From Acinetobacter sp. A47 (GTDB taxonomy: Bacteria > Pseudomonadota > Gammaproteobacteria > Pseudomonadales > Moraxellaceae), in NCBI RefSeq assembly GCF_000805455.1, contig NZ_JSUS01000044.1, positions 1 through 64,000 on the forward strand: a DNA stretch of 64,000 nt, given 5' to 3'. The position numbers were made by a program, and so were the translations under genes. Shown here in pieces: positions 45,753 through 55,117 of the stretch (position 1 is the first letter of the stretch; each line of letters begins with the position of its first letter). The notes under the pieces were generated by a model. That model saw only the letters and a list, made by a program, of their open reading frames with translations. It was not told the DNA's origin and did no database searches.

Positions 45753-46754
45753 ATGAATGCATTTGATGTGAGAAAAGTCATCCGTCCTATTGTATTACTC
45801 CTGGCCGTGCTGATCGCGGTGTATACAGTGGTGCATTTGTGGAACTACTACAACGCTGCACCATGGACACGGGATGGCCGTATCCGTGGTGATGTCATCC
45901 AGGTGGCATCTGACGTCAACGGTCTGGTGACCGAAGTGCTGGTTCAGGATAACCAGACCGTCAAAAAGGGGCAGGTGCTATTTAAAATTGATGTTGCACG
46001 ACAGGCACTGGATGTAGAGCAGGCCAAATCCGATCTAGCCAAAGCCAAAGCCGGACTGGCACAAGCCCATGCCAATCTGGCCGGTGCAAAAGCCAGCCTG
46101 GTCAAAACCGAAGCCAACAAGAAACTGGCTGATAAAAATGCAGCACGTTATGCCAGTCTTATGGATGGTGCGATTTCCAAACAGGAGCAGGATCAGGTCT
46201 TTGCCCAGCGTGATCAGGCGGGGGCAGAAAAAGAGCAGCTAATGGCCAATATTGAACAGGCCAATGCGGCAATCCAGCAACAGCAGGCCCTGATCGAGGT
46301 TGCCAACAGTAACCTGCATCTGGCGCAGTTAAACCTGCATCGTTCAGAAGTGGTGGCACCGGCAGATGGAACCTTGTCGAATTTTGACTTGCGTGTTGGT
46401 AACTATGTCAAAGTCGGACAGGCTGTGGCTGCACTGTTAGACCGTCAGCAGCTGTATGTGGTGGGTTACTTTGAAGAGACCAAACTCAACCGTATTCATG
46501 TCGGAGATGCGGCCACCGTGCAGTTGATGGGAGACAAGCAGAAAATCCGTGGCCATGTACAGGGGATTGCCTCAGGGATTGAAGACCGTGAACGTTCAGG
46601 CAGCTCCAATTTGCTGGCCAATGTCAACCCGACCTTTAGCTGGGTGCGTCTGGCACAGCGTGTACCGGTAAAGATTGTGCTGGATGAGCAACCGCATAAT
46701 CCCTTGGCCTTTGTTTCAGGGCGTACTGCGACTGTGAGAATCATTGAAAAATAA
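45753..46754 (+). CDS. HlyD-type membrane fusion protein (AaeA-like)
   Basis: The periplasmic adaptor of the efflux pump. The 333-aa protein has an N-terminal membrane anchor (about 12-32). Then come WTRDGRIRGDVIQVASDVNG (first half of the lipoyl domain), a long coiled coil rich in Ala, Gln and Lys (about 90-195), the second lipoyl half RSEVVAPADGTL, and a beta-barrel domain. The start is taken as ATG 45753 (MNAFDVRKVI) after AAAGGT. An in-frame ATG at 45735 adds six residues. It is the last gene of the FUSC-DUF1656-HlyD operon. Confidence 0.88.
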   Translation: MNAFDVRKVIRPIVLLLAVLIAVYTVVHLWNYYNAAPWTRDGRIRGDVIQVASDVNGLVTEVLVQDNQTVKKGQVLFKIDVARQALDVEQAKSDLAKAKAGLAQAHANLAGAKASLVKTEANKKLADKNAARYASLMDGAISKQEQDQVFAQRDQAGAEKEQLMANIEQANAAIQQQQALIEVANSNLHLAQLNLHRSEVVAPADGTLSNFDLRVGNYVKVGQAVAALLDRQQLYVVGYFEETKLNRIHVGDAATVQLMGDKQKIRGHVQGIASGIEDRERSGSSNLLANVNPTFSWVRLAQRVPVKIVLDEQPHNPLAFVSGRTATVRIIEK

Positions 46755-46803
46755 TGCCTGTGTTTGGCAGGCGGGTTTTCCTGTTTGCACAGGCAGCAGC
46801 AAA

Positions 46804-46823
46804 TAGCGGCATGGATGCCGCTA
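46804..46823. repeat. REP-like palindrome between convergent genes
   Basis: TAGCGGCAT (46804-46812) and ATGCCGCTA (46815-46823) are perfect inverted copies around GG. The element lies between the 3' ends of two convergent genes and has no T-run, so it resembles a REP palindrome more than a terminator. A smaller hairpin CCTGT/ACAGG precedes it (46781-46794). Confidence 0.5.
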
Positions 46824-46854
46824 CAAGATAAAGGGTGTGGAAAATTTTTTAAGT

Positions 46855-47298
46855 TTAAGGGCTAATCCCGGCAGGGTCGCGATACCAGCTCTGAATCAAT
46901 AAGGCCGCTGCAAAACTGTCTGCAGATAAACGTTTGGCCTGCCCTTTGCTTTGATACGATTCAAGTTCTTCTCTGGCTTCACGAGTGGTCAGCCGTTCAT
47001 CCACCATCCAGGTGGTAATATTGGTTTGATGACGTAAACGGCGTGCAAACTTACGGGCACGGGCAGACAGTTCCGATTCAGTGTCATCCATATTTAGCGG
47101 CAAGCCGATCAGAAACAAGTCCGGTTGCCATTCCTTGACGATCTTGAGCAGTTTATCCCAGTCCGGAATACCGTCTTTCATGGCAAACAAGGGCAGGGGA
47201 TTACTGCTTTCAATACTGGATTGACCGATCGCCATCCCCATTTTTTGGGTTCCAAAATCAAAGGCCATGATGGATTGAGCTGTTTGCATATCAGGCAT
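46855..47298 (-). CDS. ruvX: RuvX/YqgF, putative Holliday-junction resolvase / pre-16S rRNA nuclease
   Basis: A 147-aa RNase H-like nuclease involved in 16S rRNA 5'-end maturation and possibly junction resolution. The catalytic first strand is [16 protein letters not shown], the middle acid lies in [15 protein letters not shown], and [14 protein letters not shown] and [14 protein letters not shown] complete the family pattern. The start is ATG 47298 ([10 protein letters not shown]), which overlaps the yqgE stop by 8 bases, so the two genes are coupled. A longer frame upstream only repeats yqgE sequence in another phase. Confidence 0.9.
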   Translation of the reverse strand: MPDMQTAQSIMAFDFGTQKMGMAIGQSSIESSNPLPLFAMKDGIPDWDKLLKIVKEWQPDLFLIGLPLNMDDTESELSARARKFARRLRHQTNITTWMVDERLTTREAREELESYQSKGQAKRLSADSFAAALLIQSWYRDPAGISP

Positions 47299-47845
47299 GA
47301 CCAATCTCGGAGGCAAACCAGGTCCGGTCGACCCCGATTTTCTTATAGGCTGCATCCCAGCGGTCGCCATAAGGCAGGTTGAAAATCAGGTCCATATCCG
47401 ATTCACAGATCAGCCAGTCACCCCGCGCAATTTCTTCCTCAAGCTGGTTTTTGTTCCAGCTCGCATATCCCAGCGCAATCTGGTAGCGGCCCACGCCTTC
47501 ATTATGGGCGATGGCATCGAGAATATCCTTGCTGGTGGTGATACAGACATTTTCGCCCACAGCAATTGACGAATGCCAGGTCGGTTGGCCTGTATGTAAC
47601 ACAAAGCCTGCTTCCGGACGTAATGGCCCGCCTTGCAATACCGCATGTGGATGTACATTATCAGCATCAATCTCTAAATCATTGAGCAATTCTTTGATCT
47701 GCAATTCAGATGGGCGATTGATGATAATGCCCTGAGCGCCGTCTTCATCATGGCGAGCAACATAAATGACTGTATTGGCAAAGAAGTCATCGACCATGTC
47801 TGGTGGGGCGATGAGACAACGGTGAGTTAGATATTGTTTCGTCAC
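47291..47845 (-). CDS. yqgE: YqgE/AlgH (UPF0301) family protein
   Basis: A 184-aa cytoplasmic protein of the UPF0301 family. Typical blocks are [45 protein letters not shown] and [20 protein letters not shown]. It was named AlgH in Pseudomonas for an effect on alginate, but its biochemical role is not settled. It sits directly before ruvX in nearly all gammaproteobacteria, as here. Confidence 0.95.
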   Translation of the reverse strand: MTKQYLTHRCLIAPPDMVDDFFANTVIYVARHDEDGAQGIIINRPSELQIKELLNDLEIDADNVHPHAVLQGGPLRPEAGFVLHTGQPTWHSSIAVGENVCITTSKDILDAIAHNEGVGRYQIALGYASWNKNQLEEEIARGDWLICESDMDLIFNLPYGDRWDAAYKKIGVDRTWFASEIGHA

Positions 47846-47959
47846 CTAGGCGGTTCTCCCTCAATGTATTGTGCTGATCTATCTATATAGGTTCTTTTTA
47901 TCAACATACAAGAGTTGATCGGATTTCGCCAATCTTTTTCTGATATTTTGACGGTGATG

Positions 47960-49618
47960 TCAGGCGGTCTGGAATTTGAGCTGACGTAGCTGTCTTGCAT
48001 GCTGCAAGGTGGTCTCGCTAATTTCGACACCGCCGGACATCCGGGCCAGTTCAAGGATACGCTGCTCTTCGCCCAACTCGATAATGGTGCTGCTTGCCGG
48101 ATCGGTTTGCTGTTTTTTCACCAGCAAATGCTGGTCGGACTGGGCTGCCACCTGCGCCTGATGGGTAATACATAACAACTGGACATGTTGTGCCAGGTCA
48201 GCCAGCAGACGGCCAACCACTTCGGCGGTACCGCCACTGATCCCGACATCGATCTCATCAAAGACCAGTACCTCGGCTTCGGTTTTTTCGGCATTCATGA
48301 CCTGCATCACCAGGGCAATACGCGACAATTCCCCCCCGGATGCAACACGTGCCAGTGGTTGTGGAGGAATCCCTTTATTGGCTGTGAATAACAGCTGGAT
48401 AAAGCTCAGACCCTCTGCATTCGGTTCCTGTGGCTCGAACCTGAACTCGAAATGAGCTTCCGGAAGGGCGAGCGGTTTGACCTGTTCGGTAAGCTGTTTC
48501 GCCAGAGGAATGGCAGCTGCACGGCGGATTTCATCCAGATGCTGTGCGGCCTGCATAAAGTTCTGGTAGGAGATTTCCACCTGTTCTGCCAAGGTTTCCG
48601 GATCTTCCAGCTGATGTAGCTGTTCAAGCTCCTGTTGCCATGATTCATATTCCTGTTTGAGCAGCTCGGGCTGGGTACGGTGTTTACGTGCCAGACGGTG
48701 AAACACCTCCAGCGTGGTATTCAACTGCTCCATCCGTTCAGGATCAAAGCTTTGCCGGTCAATAAACTGGCGTAAGCTGGCGGTTGCATCATCAATTTCG
48801 CTTTGCGCATTCAGCAAGGCATGATGAATATTGGCAAGCTGTTCACTGCGGCCGGCATGGGATTCCAGACGACGAATGATCGATGCAACTTCCTGGGTAA
48901 TATTTTGTTCTGCTTCATCTAGCACATTCAGGCTATAGCTGCAGTCCTGCATGATATGTTCATGATGGCTGAGGCGATCAAACTCTTGTTCAATTTCCCG
49001 ATAATCGGTCTGGACGACCTCTTCGAGCTCTTCGATCTGCGATTCCAGATGTTGTATTTTCTGAATCCGTGTCGCCTGCGCGTCCAGAGCAGCCTGATGC
49101 TGGCGAATATTTTTTTGCCAGGTGGCATATGCTTCACGTACCGCATTGGACGAATCTGCAAAGTTGTTATAACGGTCAAGCCAGTGCTTTGGATAAGGCG
49201 GTTCCAGCAATTGCTGCTGGCTATGCTGACTGTAGAGTTGTACCAGTAAGCGGCCGATTTCCTTGAGTTCGGCTAAACTGCTCGGACGGCCATTAATCCA
49301 GGCCTTGCTGCGGCCTGTAGCAAAAATCACACGTCTTAAATGGATTTCACCCGAATCATCATCCAGTTCATGCTCTGTAAGCCACTGTGCTTCAGCACTG
49401 TCGGGCTGGTAGCTAAATACAGCCGTGACATCGGCCTTATCGGCACCATAGCGGACATAGTTGGTATCGGTGCGTTCGCCCAGACAGGCAGAAAGCGCAT
49501 CTAACAATAATGATTTGCCCGCACCAGTTTCACCGGTCAGCACATTGAAGCCCTGTTCAATATCTAAAGCCAGATGGTCGGCGAGTGCAAAATTAATTAA
49601 AGTTAAATGGGTGAGCAT
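47960..49618 (-). CDS. recN: DNA repair protein RecN
   Basis: RecN is an SMC-like ATPase that acts on double-strand breaks. The 552-aa protein (E. coli 553) starts at ATG 49618 with MLTHLTLINFALADHLALD. Walker A is GETGAGKSLLLDAL near residue 34. The middle is a long coiled coil, and the C-terminal half has the signature SGGELSRIALVMQV and Walker B VLVFDEIDVGISGGTAE. An upstream in-frame extension has no conserved residues. Its promoter must lie in the stretch that also holds the tandem repeats. Confidence 0.96.
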   Translation of the reverse strand: MLTHLTLINFALADHLALDIEQGFNVLTGETGAGKSLLLDALSACLGERTDTNYVRYGADKADVTAVFSYQPDSAEAQWLTEHELDDDSGEIHLRRVIFATGRSKAWINGRPSSLAELKEIGRLLVQLYSQHSQQQLLEPPYPKHWLDRYNNFADSSNAVREAYATWQKNIRQHQAALDAQATRIQKIQHLESQIEELEEVVQTDYREIEQEFDRLSHHEHIMQDCSYSLNVLDEAEQNITQEVASIIRRLESHAGRSEQLANIHHALLNAQSEIDDATASLRQFIDRQSFDPERMEQLNTTLEVFHRLARKHRTQPELLKQEYESWQQELEQLHQLEDPETLAEQVEISYQNFMQAAQHLDEIRRAAAIPLAKQLTEQVKPLALPEAHFEFRFEPQEPNAEGLSFIQLLFTANKGIPPQPLARVASGGELSRIALVMQVMNAEKTEAEVLVFDEIDVGISGGTAEVVGRLLADLAQHVQLLCITHQAQVAAQSDQHLLVKKQQTDPASSTIIELGEEQRILELARMSGGVEISETTLQHARQLRQLKFQTA

Positions 49619-49903
49619 AAACGCATCCAATGCACAGAATCTTTTGCTTAAAGATAGAGAAGTTTTAAAGTTGCTACAAGAGTTGAATGCCGGATTTTCC
49701 TGATTTACTAAAAGCTGTATATAGACGGCTGTTTTGAGATTAGACAATTATTCGATTTTTTGATCAGCCAGGCGACTAGCAGCCTCTGTCCAGTCCTTTT
49801 ATTTGAGCGTGGATGTACGTTGTTTTTTGCGATTGGTTCTCCGATCGCTCAGCTGATGCCTGAACCTTGTGAAGTGATCCTTTTCATGCTTTGTCTATCC
49901 ATG
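49619..49903. other. recN upstream region
   Basis: No supported gene. It must include the recN promoter (minus strand). On the plus strand it merges into the 57-bp repeat array. I saw no SOS-box (CTGTATATATATACAG-like) match that I would defend, although CTGTATATAGACGGCTG at 49711-49727 is a loose half-match. Confidence 0.35.
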
Positions 49904-50123
49904 CCACTCACCGCATGGCTGTTCGTCTTGCGCTCAGGCAAAGCGTTGCTTTATATCCCTTCACTCACAGCATGGCTGTTTGTCTTGCGCTCAGGCAAAG
50001 TGTTGCTTTATATCCCTTCACTCACAGCACAGCTGTTCGTCTTGCGCTCAGGCAAAGCGTTGCTTTATATCTCTTCACTCACAGCACAGCTGTTCGTCTT
50101 GCGCCCAGACAAAGCGTTGCTTT
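49904..50123 (+). repeat. 57-bp tandem repeat array, about 3.8 copies
   Basis: Successive copies start at 49918, 49975, 50032 and 50089 (exact spacing 57), with a partial copy before the first and a truncated last copy. Each unit carries GCTGTTCGTCTTGCGC and the small hairpin AAAGC-GTT-GCTTT. Copies differ by a few bases. Since 57 is 19 codons, all three plus-strand frames stay open across the array, giving for example LTAWLFVLRSGKALLYIPS repeated. It is probably a minisatellite rather than a gene. Confidence 0.9.
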
Positions 50124-50251
50124 GTTAATCTGGGCTCAGGTATGAAAATTGCTATGTTTCCACCAGAAAATGGATTGATTAGTTGTCACGGCACAATTAA
50201 ACTACGTCCAGCATAACCTAATATAAATGCGGCATTATTTGGAGAGTACGC

Positions 50252-50578
50252 ATGAGTTCAGTGCAGTTTGATCATGTAACGGTCATCAAGAAATCGAATG
50301 TGTATTTTGGTGGGGCATGTATCAGCCATACAGTACAATTTGAAGATGGTACAAAAAAGACTTTAGGTGTAATTTTACCCACTGAACAGCCTTTAACTTT
50401 TGAAACACACGTGCCGGAGCGTATGGAAATCATTTCTGGTGAATGTCGTGTCAAAATTGCCGACAGTACGGAAAGCGAATTGTTCCGTGCCGGCCAGTCA
50501 TTCTATGTTCCGGGCAACAGCACCTTTCATATTGAAGCAGATGATGTACTCGACTATGTCTGTCATTTAGAAGGTTAA
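50252..50578 (+). CDS. ppnP: Pyrimidine/purine nucleoside phosphorylase PpnP
   Basis: A 108-aa cupin of the PpnP/YaiE (DUF1255) family, which phosphorolyses various nucleosides. The blocks KKSNVYFGGACISHTVQFED, TLGVILPTE, EIISGECRVK and FYVPGNSTFHIEADDVLDYV cover the whole cupin barrel. The length is typical. TTGGAGAG precedes ATG 50252, and a terminator follows, so it is a single-gene unit. Confidence 0.95.
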   Translation: MSSVQFDHVTVIKKSNVYFGGACISHTVQFEDGTKKTLGVILPTEQPLTFETHVPERMEIISGECRVKIADSTESELFRAGQSFYVPGNSTFHIEADDVLDYVCHLEG

Positions 50579-50615
50579 CCTATTCCGCTCTAAATCGAGT
50601 ACACTATGCTCAAAG

Positions 50616-50648
50616 AAAATCCTGTAAAGTCACTTTGCAGGATTTTTA
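50616..50648 (+). terminator. ppnP terminator
   Basis: AAAATCCTG (50616-50624) pairs with CAGGATTTT (50638-50646). Inner arms AAAG/CTTT extend the stem, and T follows. Confidence 0.85.
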
Positions 50649-50707
50649 TTTTTCAACATTCCTAAAACTCTTTTTGATAAAAGAGGATGTGCTAAACGAG
50701 GTCGTTC

Positions 50708-51454
50708 ATGGCAAAACCTGAATATTATTATGGCGTTCATTCGGTGGAGTCATTATTGGAGTTAGAGCCTGAACGCGTTTTGACGTTGTTTACCTTAAAA
50801 GGCCGGGATGACCAGCGCTTGCAGAAGATTTTGCAACTGGCAGAACCGTTTGGAATCAGCATCCAGAAGGCCAGTCGTGACAGTCTGGAAAAGCTGGCCG
50901 GTTTGCCCTTTCATCAGGGGGTGGTTGCTGCAGTGCGACCACATCCGGTCTTAAATGAAAAAGATCTGGACCAGCTGATGCAGCAGTCTCCGGATGCCTT
51001 GTTGCTGGCGCTGGATCAGGTCACCGATCCACACAATCTTGGCGCATGTATCCGTACCGCAGCAGCGATGGGGGTGCAGGCGGTGATTGTACCGCGTGAC
51101 CGTTCAGCCAGCCTGACACCGACTGCGCGTAAGGTTGCCGCAGGTGGTGCTGAGAAAGTGAAGTTTATTCAGGTCACCAATCTGGCAAGAACTTTGGCAC
51201 ACCTGAAAGACAGCACGCATACCCGGGTGATTGGCACCATGCTGGATGAAAAAGCCTTGCCGATTCATCAGTGTGATTTTAAGGGGCCGGTTGTGATTGT
51301 GATGGGGGCTGAAGATACCGGCCTCAGACCGATTACCCAGTCCCAATGTGACCATACCGTGTATATTCCGATGTCAGGTGATCTGCAAAGCCTCAATGTC
51401 AGCGTGGCAACAGGTATGGCATTATATGAAGCCTGCCGTCAGCGTGGTGTATAA
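50708..51454 (+). CDS. rlmB: 23S rRNA (guanosine-2'-O-)-methyltransferase RlmB
   Basis: RlmB methylates the 2'-O of G2251 (E. coli numbering) in the peptidyl-transferase loop of 23S rRNA. The 248-aa SpoU-family protein has an N-terminal L30e-like substrate-binding domain (1-75). The SPOUT knot domain follows with DQVTDPHNLGACIRTAAAMG, VIVMGAEDTGLRPI and YIPMSGDLQSLNVSVATGMA, motifs 1-3 of the family. EamA follows 31 bases downstream, possibly in the same transcript. Confidence 0.95.
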   Translation: MAKPEYYYGVHSVESLLELEPERVLTLFTLKGRDDQRLQKILQLAEPFGISIQKASRDSLEKLAGLPFHQGVVAAVRPHPVLNEKDLDQLMQQSPDALLLALDQVTDPHNLGACIRTAAAMGVQAVIVPRDRSASLTPTARKVAAGGAEKVKFIQVTNLARTLAHLKDSTHTRVIGTMLDEKALPIHQCDFKGPVVIVMGAEDTGLRPITQSQCDHTVYIPMSGDLQSLNVSVATGMALYEACRQRGV

Positions 51455-51485
51455 TTTAAGCTCCTGTTGTTTGATGTAAGCCCAG

Positions 51486-52397
51486 ATGACTGCTCGTACG
51501 CAAGGCTATTTCTTTGTCCTGATCACCATGTGTATCTGGGGCGGGTTTACCATTTTTTCCCGTCTCAATGCACACTGGCATGTCAGTGTCTGGGATCTGG
51601 TGGCCATGCGGTTTGCGATTGCCTCCCTGATTTTATTACCCGTGCTGATCTATAAAAAAGATCTCGCTTTTTTATGGCATCCACGTCCTGTGATTTTGGC
51701 GCTCATTGGTGGTCTGGTGTATTGCCTGACCGTCTATACTGCGTTTTTACATGCACCCGCCGCCCATGCCGCCATTTTCCTGAATGGCTGTATTCCGCTG
51801 TGTACCGCCATCGCTGCCTATGTCTTGTTTCGGCAACCTTTTGACAGGCACACCTGGGTCAGTCTGATCATCATGATGGGTGCATTGGGGCTGATGAGCT
51901 ATTTGATGCTGCATGATCAGGCTTCTGGATTGGGCGTCGGAGATTTTCTGCTCTTTGTGAGTGCTGTGTGGTGGGGAATTTTTACGGTTTTGCTGAAACA
52001 GTGGAAGCTCTCTGCCTGGCATGCAACTGCAGGTGTGGTGATCTGGTCTGCAATGATCTATCTCCCTATTTATCTTGTATTTGTTCCCAAGCATTTCCAT
52101 GAAGCAACGCCTGCACATTTGTTGATTCAGGGACTGTTTCACGGTGTACTGGTAGTGATCGTGGCAACCCTGACTTATGTGGCTGCGATTGAGCGATTAG
52201 GGGCATTTAAAACAGGCAGTATTGTTACCCTGGCTCCGTTCATTGCTGCGCTGATTGCCGTGCCTTTACTGAATGAGCCGTTGAATGCGGCGATTGTGTG
52301 TGGCCTGATCGGGATGGGAGTCGGTGCATTGCAGCCGTGGCGCTGGTTGCGTAAAGACACACTGGCCACACGGCTGGCACAGCAGAAAAAACCTTAG
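51486..52397 (+). CDS. EamA/DMT-family transporter
   Basis: A 303-aa inner-membrane protein with ten predicted helices in two EamA repeats. It starts MTARTQGYFFVLITMCIWGG, with VWDLVAMRFAIASLIL in the first half and GDFLLFVSAVWWGIFTVL at the start of the second. It belongs to the drug/metabolite transporter superfamily. The substrate is unknown. Its last 4 bases overlap the end of coaE on the other strand. Confidence 0.88.
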   Translation: MTARTQGYFFVLITMCIWGGFTIFSRLNAHWHVSVWDLVAMRFAIASLILLPVLIYKKDLAFLWHPRPVILALIGGLVYCLTVYTAFLHAPAAHAAIFLNGCIPLCTAIAAYVLFRQPFDRHTWVSLIIMMGALGLMSYLMLHDQASGLGVGDFLLFVSAVWWGIFTVLLKQWKLSAWHATAGVVIWSAMIYLPIYLVFVPKHFHEATPAHLLIQGLFHGVLVVIVATLTYVAAIERLGAFKTGSIVTLAPFIAALIAVPLLNEPLNAAIVCGLIGMGVGALQPWRWLRKDTLATRLAQQKKP

Positions 52398-52999
52398 AAC
52401 CGGTGCTCCGACCGTTGTAAATAACTCAAGTGCAAGGGTTTCAGTTGCTGATGCAGATGTTCCAATAAACCGTCATTTAACACAATATCATTGGCAAGCT
52501 GTTGTTTTTGCGCACGGGGCATTTGTGCTGCCATGATTTTACGGATCTGTTCTTCACTTTGACCATCGCGCTGGCTGGCCCGTTGTAGCTGGGTTTGTTC
52601 ATCTGCATCGACCAGTAAGGTATGATCAGTCAGTTCATGCTGGTTGGTTTCAAACAGTAAAGGTGAAACCAGTATCACATACGGGCTTTCGGCCTGCTGC
52701 AATTGCTGGATAATAGACTGGCGAATGGCGGGGTGGGTAATTTTTTCCAGCGTTTGACGCGCTTGCGGAAACTGGAAAATATGCTCACGTAGTGCTCTTC
52801 GGTCTAAGCTGCCATCTTCCTGCAACACCCAGTTGCCAAAGGCCTGCTGTATGGCCTGCAAGGCTGGCTGACCTGGCTCAACCACTTCCCTCGCTATGAT
52901 ATCGGCATCGACTACGCTAATACCCTGAGATTCAAACCATTGTGTAGCAGCAGATTTGCCGCTTCCGATACCGCCTGTAATCCCTAGGATAAAACGCAT
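52394..52999 (-). CDS. coaE: Dephospho-CoA kinase
   Basis: CoaE phosphorylates dephospho-CoA, the last step of coenzyme A synthesis. The 201-aa protein has the P-loop LGITGGIGSGKSAATQWF at residues 4-21. Other family blocks are GISVVDADIIAREVVEPGQP, HPAIRQSI and LLFETNQHELTDHTLLVDAD. It starts 1 base after the pilD stop, so it is co-transcribed with the pilus genes, as in Pseudomonas and other Acinetobacter. Confidence 0.97.
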   Translation of the reverse strand: MRFILGITGGIGSGKSAATQWFESQGISVVDADIIAREVVEPGQPALQAIQQAFGNWVLQEDGSLDRRALREHIFQFPQARQTLEKITHPAIRQSIIQQLQQAESPYVILVSPLLFETNQHELTDHTLLVDADEQTQLQRASQRDGQSEEQIRKIMAAQMPRAQKQQLANDIVLNDGLLEHLHQQLKPLHLSYLQRSEHRF

Positions 53000-53000
53000 A

Positions 53001-53861
53001 TTAGCCCCCTAAATAAACTTTCATGATCTGATCACCCCACAAAAAGGCGATCCAGCCTGCAATTGCAATATATGGCCCAAATGCAAAGGGCTGATTTTCA
53101 CCACGCATTTTCATCAAAATAATACCAATAATTGCACCGACCATTGAAGAGAGTAGCACAATTAAAGGCAGCAGCATTGGCCCCATCCATGCGCCTAATG
53201 CGGCTAACAGTTTAAAGTCGCCATAACCCATGCCTTCTTTACCGGTGATTAATTTGAATATGTAATACACGATCCAGAGGCATAAAAAGCCGATGATATA
53301 ACCCCAGATTGCCAGACTGGCCGAGGTGTAAATGGCATAACTGTTGATGCCTAGTCCTAAGGCAGCTAGCGGAAGGGTGAAGCGGTCTGGCAGCAACTGG
53401 GTGTCAAAATCGATAAAGGTCAGTGTGATCAAGACCCAGGTCAGCACTAAACCAAACAGCATCTGTACGGTAGGGCCGAAAACAGCGACCACTACCAGTG
53501 AGCACAGCAGGGTCAATAGTTCAATCAGCGGATAACGGATACTGATCGGGTTGTGGCAGCTGCCACATTTACCCCGCAGGGCTAACCAGCTAATCACAGG
53601 AATATTCTGGTACCAGCGAATTGCGGTAGCACATTTGGGACAGGTTGAAGCCGGTTGGCTTAAAGTCAGTTTGGCCTGATCAATAATGGGCTGTTCAGGA
53701 TGCAGCAGCAGCTGGCATTCCTGTTGCCATTCCTGTTCCATCATTTTAGGGGTGCGGTAGATGACCACATTTAAAAAGCTGCCAATGCATAAACTAAAAA
53801 GCCCGACTGCCAGATATAGTGCAGCCGGGTTTTCGATAAAATATTCAATTATTTGTTGCAT
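53001..53861 (-). CDS. pilD: Type IV prepilin peptidase / methyltransferase
   Basis: PilD cleaves the leader of type IV pilins and type II pseudopilins and N-methylates the new end. The 286-aa membrane protein has two cysteine pairs, CPKC and CGSC (about residues 74-100), that bind zinc in the cytosolic loop. The catalytic aspartates lie in DFDTQLLPD and in GMGYGDFKLLAALGAW (GxGD motif, about 212). About eight hydrophobic segments are visible. It lies between pilC (5 bases) and coaE (1 base). Confidence 0.97.
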   Translation of the reverse strand: MQQIIEYFIENPAALYLAVGLFSLCIGSFLNVVIYRTPKMMEQEWQQECQLLLHPEQPIIDQAKLTLSQPASTCPKCATAIRWYQNIPVISWLALRGKCGSCHNPISIRYPLIELLTLLCSLVVVAVFGPTVQMLFGLVLTWVLITLTFIDFDTQLLPDRFTLPLAALGLGINSYAIYTSASLAIWGYIIGFLCLWIVYYIFKLITGKEGMGYGDFKLLAALGAWMGPMLLPLIVLLSSMVGAIIGIILMKMRGENQPFAFGPYIAIAGWIAFLWGDQIMKVYLGG

Positions 53862-53866
53862 GCGTA

Positions 53867-55093
53867 TTAGACCACAGAACCCATTTGGAAGATTGGCAGA
53901 TACATGGCGACTACCAGACCACCGACTAAAATCCCCAGTATAGCCATGATTAACGGTTCCATCATAGAGGTGAGGCCATCGACGGCATTGTCGACTTCAT
54001 TTTCATAGTGAGTAGCGACTTTATCCAGCATGCTGTCTAAAGCACCAGATTCTTCACCAATCGCAACCATTTGAATGGCCATCGACGGGAAACGGTTGGA
54101 AACACGCATGGCGAACTGCAGTTGCTGACCGGTTGCAACATCCTCACGGATTTTCATGACCGCTTCTTCATAAATCACGTTATTGGTCGCTCCTGCGGTT
54201 GATTCCAGTGCATCAATCAGAGGAACACCGGCAGCGAAAGTGGTTGCCAGGGTGCGGCTATAGCGCGCAATAATGGCTTTATACACCAGATCACCAAAAA
54301 TAGGGGCCTTGAGAGCCATTTTATCAAGCAGATCGCGGAACTTTTTACTGCGCTTTTTGGCTTCCAGAAAGGCGGCAATAATGGCACCAATCACAATAAT
54401 CAGGATAAACCAGTATTCTTGCATCCATTTGGACATGCTCACCACCATTTTGGTGAATGCCGGCAAATCGGCACCAAAAGAGCTAAACAGGTCCTGAAAT
54501 ACCGGAACCACTTTCACCATCAGGATAATGGTGACAATGACAGCCACCACGATCACCGTCGCCGGGTATTTCATGGCCTTTTTAATTTTCTGCTTGAGGA
54601 GTTCACTTTTTTCTTTGTAGACCGCCACACGGTCCAGCATGGTTTCCAGTGCCCCGGACTGTTCACCGGATTCGACCAGTGAGCAAAACAGGTTATCAAA
54701 GTATTGCGGATATTTTTTTAAGGCACCGGCAAAGGTATTGCCACCTTCAACCTCGCCCTTGATCCCCAGCACCACTTCACGCATCGACGGGTTTTCCAGA
54801 CCTTCAGCCACAATTTCAAAGCCCTGTACCAGCGGGACCCCGGCTTTCATCATGGTCGCCAACTGGCGGGTAAAGATCGTGATATCCAGCGTGGTGACTT
54901 TTTTCTTCATCAGGCCTTCAAGAATATTCTTGCGTTTTTCACGGATATTCTTGATGGTGACCCCCTGTTTACGCAAGGTGACTTTTGCCAAAGCCATATT
55001 GCGTGCTGGTAGTTCCCCTTTAATTTTTGCTCCTTTCCGGTCGACCCCTTCATAAGCAAAAGTTGGCATCATTTGCGCTTTTTTAGCTGCCAT
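53867..55093 (-). CDS. pilC: Type IV pilus inner-membrane platform protein PilC
   Basis: PilC is the inner-membrane platform that couples the PilB/PilT motors to pilin assembly. The 408-aa protein has an N-terminal region with FAYEGVDRKGAKIKGELPAR. Two GSPF/PilC cytoplasmic domains follow (ITIFTRQLATMMKAGVPLVQ, and ARYSRTLATTFAAGVPLIDA). Three membrane helices lie near 175-195, 225-245 and 375-400. It is 24 bases downstream of pilB. Confidence 0.97.
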   Translation of the reverse strand: MAAKKAQMMPTFAYEGVDRKGAKIKGELPARNMALAKVTLRKQGVTIKNIREKRKNILEGLMKKKVTTLDITIFTRQLATMMKAGVPLVQGFEIVAEGLENPSMREVVLGIKGEVEGGNTFAGALKKYPQYFDNLFCSLVESGEQSGALETMLDRVAVYKEKSELLKQKIKKAMKYPATVIVVAVIVTIILMVKVVPVFQDLFSSFGADLPAFTKMVVSMSKWMQEYWFILIIVIGAIIAAFLEAKKRSKKFRDLLDKMALKAPIFGDLVYKAIIARYSRTLATTFAAGVPLIDALESTAGATNNVIYEEAVMKIREDVATGQQLQFAMRVSNRFPSMAIQMVAIGEESGALDSMLDKVATHYENEVDNAVDGLTSMMEPLIMAILGILVGGLVVAMYLPIFQMGSVV

Positions 55094-55117
55094 GATTATT
55101 AATCCTTGTTATTGATT

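Noticed and set aside
49711..49727. LexA/SOS box before recN
   Set aside because: CTGTATATAGACGGCTG is only a half-match, and Acinetobacter is known to lack a classical LexA regulon.
49760..50128. 122-aa open frame across the 57-bp repeats as a real repeat protein
   Set aside because: All three forward frames are equally open, there is no ribosome site, and the part before the repeats has no protein-like features. Reported as a repeat instead.
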